NCBI GenBank assembly: GCA_010692645.1
Contig: JAAHGS010000020.1
Span: 12,574 to 76,573, forward strand
DNA: 64,000 nucleotides
From: Symploca sp. SIO2E9
GTDB lineage: Bacteria; Cyanobacteriota; Cyanobacteriia; Cyanobacteriales; Coleofasciculaceae
Direction: 5' to 3'
Made by a program: the position numbers and the translations under genes. This document shows positions 25,776-33,082 of the stretch, piece after piece (the first letter of the stretch is position 1; each line of letters starts with the position of its first letter). The notes under the pieces are model-generated. The model searched no databases and was not told where the DNA came from. It worked only from the letters and a program-made list of their open reading frames with translations.

Positions 25776-25924
25776 TTTTATTGGACTAGTGAGAATACTT
25801 GAGGGAATAACAAGCCAGCTTAAGCTTTTCCAGTCTGAGGGTGAGTCTGCTTGTCACCCCCTCAACTGTTCAGTATCTCTAGTTTTATCCTAAGCAATTA
25901 TGCAGACATGACCTAGAACAAGCA
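25776..25924 (+). ncRNA. Possible Fur-controlled small RNA or relic promoter leader
   Basis: About 150 bases downstream of the second Fur-box-like site contain no ORF. A hairpin (GAGGGTGA at about 25837 pairing with TCACCCCCTC at about 25854, one bulge) lies in the middle, followed by a mixed T-containing stretch. An iron-responsive sRNA would fit, but a promoter left over from a deleted uptake gene would look the same. Low confidence. Confidence 0.25.
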
Positions 25925-26710
25925 TTATAGCAAATCCCGGTTGGCTACCTTGTTTGCCAATCGGTGTAAGTCTTGGGATAGGAACTCGAGCAAAAGTGAC
26001 TGGGCAGAGTGTAGAAAGAAGTGATTACCAGGAAGCATATTTAGTGAAAATGCTGCATTTGTTTGCTCTTGCCAAGCGTTTAACTGGTCATAACTAGCCT
26101 TTTGATCCTGCAAACCCCCAAAAGCCGTGATAGGACAATCTAGCGGTGGCTCGGCAGCATAAGCATAAGTCTCGATAACAGTAAAGTCTGCCCTTAGGGT
26201 AGGAAGAAGTAGTTGCTTCAGTTCAGAATTTTCTAATACTTCCTGAGGTGTTCCCTCAAGTTTGCACAGTTCATCCCAGAATTCTGATTCTGGTAAATTG
26301 TGGAGAGGTGGATCTGGATCAGGAAGCTGAGGAGCGCGATGAGCACAGACAAACAGATGAATTGGATTCAAGTTATACTTTCTGCGAAGTAGGCGGGTCA
26401 GTTCAAAGCTAACTAGTGCACCCATGCTGTACCCGAAGAAGGCAAATGGCTTGTCTAGAAGGGGAAGAAGGGTATCTGCGATCGCTTGAACTAATGGATC
26501 GAGACTCGTGAAGGCAGTCTCCTTCAATCGGAATCCGCGCCCTGGTAGTTCAATTGAACAAACCTCAACCGATGATGGTAAATTGTCTGAAAAAAATCGA
26601 AAATTCCACGCTCCTCCACCGGCATAGTGAAAGCAGAAGAGTCGCAGTTTTGCCTGAGAATTGGGTTGAGGACAGATGACCCATGACTTAGCAGTTTGTG
26701 CTGTTGTCAT
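25925..26710 (-). CDS. Type II (editing) thioesterase of the NRPS/PKS cluster
   Basis: The 261-aa form starts at the ATG at 26710 (MTTAQTAKSWVICPQPN); an ATG at 26752 would add 14 residues. It is an alpha/beta hydrolase of the type II thioesterase family: RLFCFHYAGGGAWNFRFFSD, LPGRGFRL, the nucleophile elbow GYSMG, the GGLQDQ Asp region and GNHFF with the catalytic His. Such enzymes remove stalled or mis-primed acyl groups from carrier domains and are not the releasing enzyme. It is the most downstream recognisable gene of the biosynthetic cluster; 356 bp separate it from the next gene upstream. Confidence 0.93.
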   Translation of the reverse strand: MTTAQTAKSWVICPQPNSQAKLRLFCFHYAGGGAWNFRFFSDNLPSSVEVCSIELPGRGFRLKETAFTSLDPLVQAIADTLLPLLDKPFAFFGYSMGALVSFELTRLLRRKYNLNPIHLFVCAHRAPQLPDPDPPLHNLPESEFWDELCKLEGTPQEVLENSELKQLLLPTLRADFTVIETYAYAAEPPLDCPITAFGGLQDQKASYDQLNAWQEQTNAAFSLNMLPGNHFFLHSAQSLLLEFLSQDLHRLANKVANRDLL

Positions 26711-27066
26711 TATTTCTCCACTATCATCTACTGACGACAAATAAGGTTGCAAACAGGGTTTTATAGGCTAGAAATGGGGTTGTTAAATTTAGTTAAATAA
26801 TCAACAAGACACCACAAGGATTAAGAAGGAATTAGTGTATATTATCAACTAACTCCTTAATTAAAGAAATTAAGGATATTTTTCTTGAGATCAATAATTT
26901 TCTTATGCTAATTTTCAGCAAATATTAACTTCAATCAATTCATTACTGGCTAGTAGAACTGAAGTTAATGAATTTATAAACTAGTAGAATATGGTATTTA
27001 GCTAAATACACTAGTGATCGCTATTGCTGAAACTTAACTTGGCTGGCCAGGGAAATCATTAGTAAC
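26711..27066 (-). other. AT-rich gap with nested inverted repeats
   Basis: Two structured elements lie here: CCTTAATT/AATTAAGG (26855-26875, 5-base loop), and a longer pair with TTAACTTCA at 26925-26933 against TGAAGTTAA at 26960-26968 plus ATTCATTA at 26938-26945 against TAATGAAT at 26966-26973. No ORF was found. The gap probably holds the end of the upstream transcript and a promoter for the thioesterase gene. Confidence 0.55.
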
Positions 27067-27627
27067 TCAATGTTTTGGATCTATCAGTTTTAAACGATTC
27101 TCCCCGAATTTCTCTAACCTACTCACCGCCGAACTTTTGTTACAACGCAAACTGCCTTTCTGATCACCTCCAAACTTTTTACAAACTGCTGTGTGGGAGT
27201 TGGACAAGCTAACATAGGCTGCAACAAATCGAGCGTGCTGAGGATGGAGTGCAGCAGGCAGTGTCTCAAAAACTGGGCTAAGTCTTTTCCACATCTTGAT
27301 CAGTGAGGCATGATCCCAAGACATGAGTCCGCTAAAGTTTTCAGAGCGAACATTAGGGGGCATCATGGCTGGGCGAATTAGATGTTCGTACTCCTGCCGG
27401 TTGAAGCTTCCCGCAAGTTCCATCGCAGCTCCAGATGCATAGATTAAATCGGTTGCGGTTTCCAGTTCAATTTGAGCTTGTAAAAAATTGCCCCCTGCGA
27501 TATCGTTTTCAAAACGACGCAAGCAGATCATCAAACCCTGGATATAAACGAAAAATACCCAGTGAAATCCTTCCCAAATTTGCAGTATTTCATCTTTACT
27601 CATTACTTTACTCATTACTTTACTCAT
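27067..27627 (-). CDS. Unrecognised helical protein of the metallophore cluster
   Basis: I do not recognise this 186-aa protein. It is predicted mostly helical and has suggestive motifs: EGFHWVFFVYIQGLMICLRR, FENDIAGGNFLQAQIELETA, IRPAMMPPNV, HARFVAAYVSLSNSHTAVCK and KKFGGDQKGSLR. The density of His, Asp, Glu and Arg could suit a metal- or heme-binding enzyme, but that is speculative. Its start overlaps the stop of the upstream 157-aa gene as ATGA, so the two are coupled. The N-terminus is MSKVMSKVMSK, produced by a 12-base tandem duplication that creates three possible starts (27627, 27615, 27603). Confidence 0.82.
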   Translation of the reverse strand: MSKVMSKVMSKDEILQIWEGFHWVFFVYIQGLMICLRRFENDIAGGNFLQAQIELETATDLIYASGAAMELAGSFNRQEYEHLIRPAMMPPNVRSENFSGLMSWDHASLIKMWKRLSPVFETLPAALHPQHARFVAAYVSLSNSHTAVCKKFGGDQKGSLRCNKSSAVSRLEKFGENRLKLIDPKH

Positions 27628-28097
27628 TGGATTTCCTCTAAAGATAGGTTAAAAACTCTTGCCAGCAGGTAAACGTAGCGTCTAAATCCTTCTTTCAAAT
27701 ACTCAACTTGAGTCGAGTCAAATTCACTGTCGGATTCATCAAGGGAGAGAAAAGCTTGATAGGAAGTGAGAAGGCTCCAAACAAGGCAGACTTCTGGCTC
27801 TGGCGTTTGTACGAGCATCAATTTAAAGTAATCGTTGAAATCTTCAACTTCCCAAGGTTTTAGGGAAGTTTGAGTAGAATAGGCTGAAACAGGGGATAAA
27901 TGACTGATATCGAGATTGGCTAATTCTCCTTTGAGAATGTTCAGCGCTTCCTGAGCGGACGGCAGTTCTAAAGCGTGCAACAACTGTTTGAGTATTTGAT
28001 GCAACTTTACTTTATTCGCTTCGCTCAGTTGCTGGTTGATTGGTAAGTCCGGAGGAGGGAGTACAAAAAGTTTATCGGGAAGGATATTTTTGGTCAT
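27624..28097 (-). CDS. Unrecognised 157-aa protein coupled to the helical protein
   Basis: No family is recognised. The acidic protein contains VLPPPDLPINQQLSEANKVK, KLHQILKQLLHALELP, FNDYFKLMLVQTPEPEVCLV and a C-terminal helix LKEGFRRYVYLLARVFNLSL. There is no signal peptide or membrane segment. It overlaps the downstream gene by 4 bases and follows the aminotransferase gene by 108 bp, so the three are probably one transcript. The two small proteins may act together, for example as a two-subunit tailoring enzyme. Confidence 0.78.
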   Translation of the reverse strand: MTKNILPDKLFVLPPPDLPINQQLSEANKVKLHQILKQLLHALELPSAQEALNILKGELANLDISHLSPVSAYSTQTSLKPWEVEDFNDYFKLMLVQTPEPEVCLVWSLLTSYQAFLSLDESDSEFDSTQVEYLKEGFRRYVYLLARVFNLSLEEIQ

Positions 28098-28205
28098 GGG
28101 AGGGCAGAGTTTTTGGGTACAGTGAATTAGTCGATAGCCCTGCTGACCGATTTGGTATCAGGATAATGGACTAATCGCGATGCTTCGCTGACTTGTATTG
28201 TTTCC

Positions 28206-29645
28206 TTACGTTGCATAATTAGGGAAAAAGCCTACTTCTTGTAGTTCGGTAACGCTGTCTGTCATAGCTTGAATAATGCAGTCAATATCTTCATCAGTAT
28301 GAGCGGTGGATAAGAAGCCACTTCCGTCTCGTATCCAAATTCCTTTTTCAAATAGGTGGTAGCGTAATAGATTCAAACTGATCATCAGAATCTCTGAAGG
28401 AACCGCATCTGCTGTAAAAATTGGACCAAAGTATGAGCCAAAATGCGCCATTCGGATAGGCATTTTGCTGGCTTCAAAGAAGACATTCAATCGTTCTACA
28501 TACTGGGAAGTGCGTTGGTTCAATTTCTCTTGAAGAGTTGGTCCCTGCTCCTTGAGATAGCGAAGCATTGCCCTTGCAGCCGCTATTGAAAGCGGGTGTT
28601 TGCAGTGGGTTCCGGCAAAAAACGTCTTTTCAACTTGAGGAAAGGAAGCATCCCCATAGTCCCACATACCGCCATCAATTTTGTCCAAGTAGGCGGCTTT
28701 TCCAGCGATGATACCAATGGGCATTCCACCGCCGACAATCTTACCGTATGTGGCGATGTCGGCTTCAACGCCAAACCAAGCTTGTGCACCTCCTAAATGA
28801 AGGCGAAAACCGGTTATCATTTCATCAAAAATTAAGGCGATTCCCGATTCAGCCGTCAGTTGTCTGAGTTGTTGCAGAAACTCTTTGGGCTGTAAGTCTG
28901 GGCGTCTGGCCTGTACAGGTTCAACCAAAACAGCCGCTAATTCGTCTCGATACGTTTTGATTGTTTCCAGTGACTGAGGATTGCCATAATCTAAAACCAA
29001 AACATCCTCAACCATGCTGGGAAGAGTTCCGGTTGTCATGGGTACACCATGAGGATTTTCCGGTGTCTGGACTTTAACTAGGGTGCCATCAAAATGACCG
29101 TGATAGGAGCCGGAAAATACGGCAATTTTGGGACGCTTGGTTGCCGCACGAGCTAAGCGGATTGCTGTCATCACCGCTTCTGTGCCTGTATTACTAAAAA
29201 CCACTCGTTCCATCCCCGTTAGTTGGCAAATTAATTCGGCAACTTCACCCGCAAATTCGGACTGGGGACCAAGCTGTATTCCTTTTTCAAGTTGTTCGTG
29301 CAGGGCTTCTTTGATAAATGGTGGATTGTGACCCAAAAGATTTGCCCCAAATCCCATAAGAATATCGATATATTCATTCCCATCAATATCCCAAATCCGA
29401 GAGCCTCGAGCTTCCTTTCCCACAATTAAATAACACATCTCCTTTAAATAACACATCTCCTTGGTGGGAGGCTCGAAACATTCTGATACCCTTGGATCGG
29501 CTAGCACTGGGCGGTAGGCTTGCGTCATTTGTTTTGACGTTTTTGTGCGCTTGTTGTAGCGCTCTATCAAGGCCTCTACATACTTTTGTTGTGAATCAGG
29601 CGTTACCTCTTTGGGACGATGTAGAGTCTGTTGATTACTAATCAT
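28206..29645 (-). CDS. Class III PLP aminotransferase (glutamate-1-semialdehyde aminomutase-like)
   Basis: The 479-aa product shows the fold-type I class III pattern: IWDIDGNEYIDILMGFGANL, SNTGTEAVMTAIRLARAAT, FSGSYHGHFDGTLV, IFDEMITGFRLHLGGAQAWF and the PLP lysine in TYGKIVGGGMPIGI. The closest look-alikes are stand-alone or embedded aminotransferases of NRPS/PKS systems (MycA type, MxcL). Because the gene directly follows the reductase-bearing protein, reductive amination of a released aldehyde, as MxcL does for myxochelin B, is a plausible role. Beta-amination of a ketide is the alternative. An exact 18-base tandem duplication repeats KEMCYL before the IVGKEARGS segment. Confidence 0.93.
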   Translation of the reverse strand: MISNQQTLHRPKEVTPDSQQKYVEALIERYNKRTKTSKQMTQAYRPVLADPRVSECFEPPTKEMCYLKEMCYLIVGKEARGSRIWDIDGNEYIDILMGFGANLLGHNPPFIKEALHEQLEKGIQLGPQSEFAGEVAELICQLTGMERVVFSNTGTEAVMTAIRLARAATKRPKIAVFSGSYHGHFDGTLVKVQTPENPHGVPMTTGTLPSMVEDVLVLDYGNPQSLETIKTYRDELAAVLVEPVQARRPDLQPKEFLQQLRQLTAESGIALIFDEMITGFRLHLGGAQAWFGVEADIATYGKIVGGGMPIGIIAGKAAYLDKIDGGMWDYGDASFPQVEKTFFAGTHCKHPLSIAAARAMLRYLKEQGPTLQEKLNQRTSQYVERLNVFFEASKMPIRMAHFGSYFGPIFTADAVPSEILMISLNLLRYHLFEKGIWIRDGSGFLSTAHTDEDIDCIIQAMTDSVTELQEVGFFPNYAT

Positions 29646-29835
29646 AATTTTTGAGCCTTACTTAATATTACAGGATTGATGGGCTTCTGATTAGTTTTAT
29701 AACCAAGCCCAAGGAGCGTAGTCGGTATAGCGATTTTATGAAGTCATTTCCGTTTTGTTCCTCAAAGCACGAATTTGACTGGTTTAGCTTGAATTTATGG
29801 CTTAGCTAATTACTACTTGTCTCGCTCTAGCAGTC

Positions 29836-32800
29836 CTACACTGTAGAGGTATGAGCTGTACGGCTTTTTTCCAACTCATTACTTATGGACAGTGGCGCTA
29901 AAGCTCCACTATGAATGAGATATGAAAAGTAGGTACTCAGCAACTGATCGTCGATTGGTGGACAGATAATGGATGTACCTTTCAGTCCATTGAGTGTGTT
30001 TTGGCAGTCGAATTTTACAACTGCCGAGTCAGAGGATTGTGTTTGAGAATTTGGAGCAGGAAGTAGAGACACTAGTGGATATAAGGCATGTTCTGGAGAA
30101 GATTCTGCAATGTTGAGCAGCTGACTATACCATTGCTCGTAGGAAACATTTTGAATGGGGTAGCCAAGCGATCGCAGTTTCTCGAAGAACAGGTTTGTGG
30201 AAACTGGTTGAGGATGAACTAAATGAAAGGCTTTGCTCCAAGATGCTTGTTGTTTCGATATATGAACAATAGCTTGGCTGGCATAATCTACAGGAATAAT
30301 GTCCTGCATCAGCTCGCCATCAGGAATGCTGCCAAGTTGAACACAACCAATGATTAGTCTGTACAAAAAGTCATTGACATTAAAGACACCGGTTTTGCTA
30401 TGTCCTGATATGCGTCCGAGTCTGTAAATACAAACCGGAAGTCCGCGGTCTCGTGCGGCAGTCACTAACTTTTCTGCAACCCATTTACTTTGGGTGTAGC
30501 CAGTGAATGGAACTTGACCGTTGTCAATATTCTCCTGTTCTCGAATGAATCTTACTCCAGAATAACCGTCTCCTGAGAACACGCTGGCAGTAGAAATGAA
30601 ATGGACAGGCTTCGCTTTAAATTTACACGCCAATCTCAATGCTTCTTGAGTTCCCAGGACATTGGTAGCTTTGAGTGTCGAATAAGGAGAAGTGTGATGA
30701 ACCCAAGCGCCATTATGATAGATGACATCAATTTTATTAGCAAGCTGGTGAAATTGTTTCTCGTAAATTCCCAAAAGAGGCTGGGATAAATCTCCGATAA
30801 CTGGTATTATTCTACTCCCGAAACCTTCTTGCCAAATTAGATAAGATTCAAGGCAACTTCGCAGCTTATTTTGAGCTGATTCAGTACTGTCTGCACGCAC
30901 TAGGCAATAAATATCGGCTGAAGTTTGTTGCAAGAGTTCGTAAAGTAGAAAAGCCCCGACAAAACCCGTCGCTCCGGTTAATAAAATACAACTGGGTTCA
31001 ACAGTTGTCTGAGCTGGTAATTCAGGGTGAATCGAAGAGTCTAGAACAGCATCAGCATTGAGTAATGCCAACATTTCGCTGTCATTAGATTTATTGCTAA
31101 GAAACTCTAGAATTTCTGCTTTGCGCTCAGAAAGCTGAGTTTTTAAAGTTGGTGTTAGCGCTCCTTTAGGAGCATTACAGCGCAAGCGCTCCCCGTCCAC
31201 CCAAAGCTTGATATCGAGACGGCTAAGTTTAGCTAAAAACTCATCGATGGTTTGAGTAACCTTCTTTTCGTTTAACAATTCGTTAGAACTTGTAGGGAAC
31301 GCTATAATAGGTACTCCTCTTAAATTCTCATCCAAAATAATTTCTTTTCTACCCAATAGTATTTCACTAAAGATATTGCGGTTTTTACAGGCTTCTACTA
31401 ACTGCTTCGATTCGAGAATGGGACGAGATTCTTCAGTATAATGAATCGAGGTTATATACGTTAGCCACGGTTCTCGTCCCATTGCATAAACATAAACCTG
31501 TTGAGGATTGAATTGGCTGACGATTTCGAGCGCTCTTTCTGCATTTGAACCATCTAATCTCCTAGTTGCAGCTATCTTTCTGGGGACTGGTTTTGTGAGT
31601 AAGGATCCGTATGCCCAGCTAAAGGGTGCGCCATCGCATTCCATGCCTATGAAAGCTACATCAACATCTCCAAATAGTTTGTGGATTGTTTCGTAAAGCT
31701 TAGGCTCAATATTATTAGAATCTGCTAGACACAGAACAGATTGTCCTTTTAATTGAATCAGATAAGCGGCTTTGGCGCTAATATTCAAATCACCATGTTC
31801 GCCTAAAAACGGCAAGGCAACAATCTGTCCATCATTAACCTCTATTGCTTCAAGGTTGTCGATTTCTAGAACATTAGCAAAACCAATAGCTTTTAAGATT
31901 AATTTAAGGGATGGATCGATTAAAACACCACTGTTACTCTTCGGCACTACTAAATGCTTGATTTTATGCCGCAACTGCAACAAGGTTTCAAACATACAGT
32001 GGTCTTGATGATTGTGGGTAATCAGGGCGTAGTCAATCGTTTCCGGTAAATCAGCATAGGTGTAACGGGGGATACCCTGTTGGTGCTGGTAACTGATTAA
32101 TGGGTCACATAAAATACTTACATCTTTGGTTTCAATTAAGACACAAGCATGACCAAAGTAGCGAATTCTGACTGAATCACCACTATACTTTGGCTCTTTC
32201 TGAGGAGGTTCTTCGGTAAAGAATGATGAAAATAGTGCTTCATCTTCCTCGGCTATTCCCAACAGGTTTTTGATTTGGATATAGGGTTGAGGAGTTTCCC
32301 TCATCTGAAACAAGCGATCAAGTCTGGAGTCGTTGAAGGGAAGGTTTAGATGTAAATAACCATCATCTTTTAAACGAGGCGTACTAAGGACAAAGGAACG
32401 TTCATCCTCATAACCTAAATATAAGGCAACGGTTTGGGATGCGGGATTATAGTACTGACTTTTATAGAGAAGTCCTTCGATAAAGCGAATAGAAGGGTGA
32501 TTGTTGGAATCATAAACTAACTCTACATATCCTTTTAATACTTCAGGAACATTTTGATAGAGAGGTTCTAATGAATATCCATTGGCTTTGTCGAGTAACA
32601 TCGTGTCAAGCTGTGTGATCGCTTGACTAAGCTGCACCATATGTGCTTCCTCTTCTTTGGTCGCTTCCAGCAAAGCTTTAATTTCATGAACTCGGTCAAC
32701 CCCATAGTTAATAAAGGGACCACCCATCATGGCTGGATCTTTCATCGCTGACTGATGAACCTCAGGAGCATCGACAAACGACTGCATAATTTTTAAATGC

Positions 32801-32919
32801 GATTCAGTAATATACCGAGCCGCTGTCGCTGGGGAGATAAGGTTCGACCAGGCATACCATTGGTTAAATAATGGCTCTACGATGACATTTGGTTTGAGAT
32901 AGAAGGTTTGATTTGCCAT
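29836..32919 (-). CDS. CmlA-like diiron beta-hydroxylase fused to TubC docking domain and thioester reductase
   Basis: This 1027-aa protein has three parts. Residues 1-535 align with CmlA, the chloramphenicol diiron beta-hydroxylase: VEPLFNQWYAWSNLISPATA at the start, then a metallo-beta-lactamase-fold domain with H302-N-H304-Q-D306-H307, E374 in FLGEHGDL and D400 in LADSNNI, each exactly three positions before the CmlA ligands as I recall them. Residues 553-610 are a TubC-type docking domain (IDEFLAKLSRLDIKLWVD). Residues 645-1010 are a terminal thioester reductase (TGATGFVG at 648-655; Tyr808 and Lys812 in GYTQSK). It probably hydroxylates a carrier-bound aminoacyl group and releases the peptide as an aldehyde or alcohol. 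Confidence 0.9.
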   Translation of the reverse strand: MANQTFYLKPNVIVEPLFNQWYAWSNLISPATAARYITESHLKIMQSFVDAPEVHQSAMKDPAMMGGPFINYGVDRVHEIKALLEATKEEEAHMVQLSQAITQLDTMLLDKANGYSLEPLYQNVPEVLKGYVELVYDSNNHPSIRFIEGLLYKSQYYNPASQTVALYLGYEDERSFVLSTPRLKDDGYLHLNLPFNDSRLDRLFQMRETPQPYIQIKNLLGIAEEDEALFSSFFTEEPPQKEPKYSGDSVRIRYFGHACVLIETKDVSILCDPLISYQHQQGIPRYTYADLPETIDYALITHNHQDHCMFETLLQLRHKIKHLVVPKSNSGVLIDPSLKLILKAIGFANVLEIDNLEAIEVNDGQIVALPFLGEHGDLNISAKAAYLIQLKGQSVLCLADSNNIEPKLYETIHKLFGDVDVAFIGMECDGAPFSWAYGSLLTKPVPRKIAATRRLDGSNAERALEIVSQFNPQQVYVYAMGREPWLTYITSIHYTEESRPILESKQLVEACKNRNIFSEILLGRKEIILDENLRGVPIIAFPTSSNELLNEKKVTQTIDEFLAKLSRLDIKLWVDGERLRCNAPKGALTPTLKTQLSERKAEILEFLSNKSNDSEMLALLNADAVLDSSIHPELPAQTTVEPSCILLTGATGFVGAFLLYELLQQTSADIYCLVRADSTESAQNKLRSCLESYLIWQEGFGSRIIPVIGDLSQPLLGIYEKQFHQLANKIDVIYHNGAWVHHTSPYSTLKATNVLGTQEALRLACKFKAKPVHFISTASVFSGDGYSGVRFIREQENIDNGQVPFTGYTQSKWVAEKLVTAARDRGLPVCIYRLGRISGHSKTGVFNVNDFLYRLIIGCVQLGSIPDGELMQDIIPVDYASQAIVHISKQQASWSKAFHLVHPQPVSTNLFFEKLRSLGYPIQNVSYEQWYSQLLNIAESSPEHALYPLVSLLPAPNSQTQSSDSAVVKFDCQNTLNGLKGTSIICPPIDDQLLSTYFSYLIHSGALAPLSISNELEKSRTAHTSTV

Positions 32920-33082
32920 ATTTACTTTACCTATTTATGTTGATTACGACCTCTTGCAGAAATGCTAGATTTGATTTTTTTACCACAGATGCACAAAGTT
33001 AAATTACATAGGATTTATCAACTTTTGGCAGAAGTCTATTGTTTATTGGAGTTGTCTTTAACAATGAACGATGAACAAGGGA

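Noticed and set aside
25925-26710. Thioesterase as the chain-releasing enzyme
   Set aside because: It is a stand-alone type II enzyme, and a reductase domain closes the assembly line, so editing is the more likely role.
29836-31500. Reading the N-terminal half of the 1027-aa protein as a plain metallo-beta-lactamase hydrolase
   Set aside because: The N-terminal 230 residues and all metal-ligand positions fit CmlA-type diiron oxygenases much better than UlaG-like or lactamase hydrolases.
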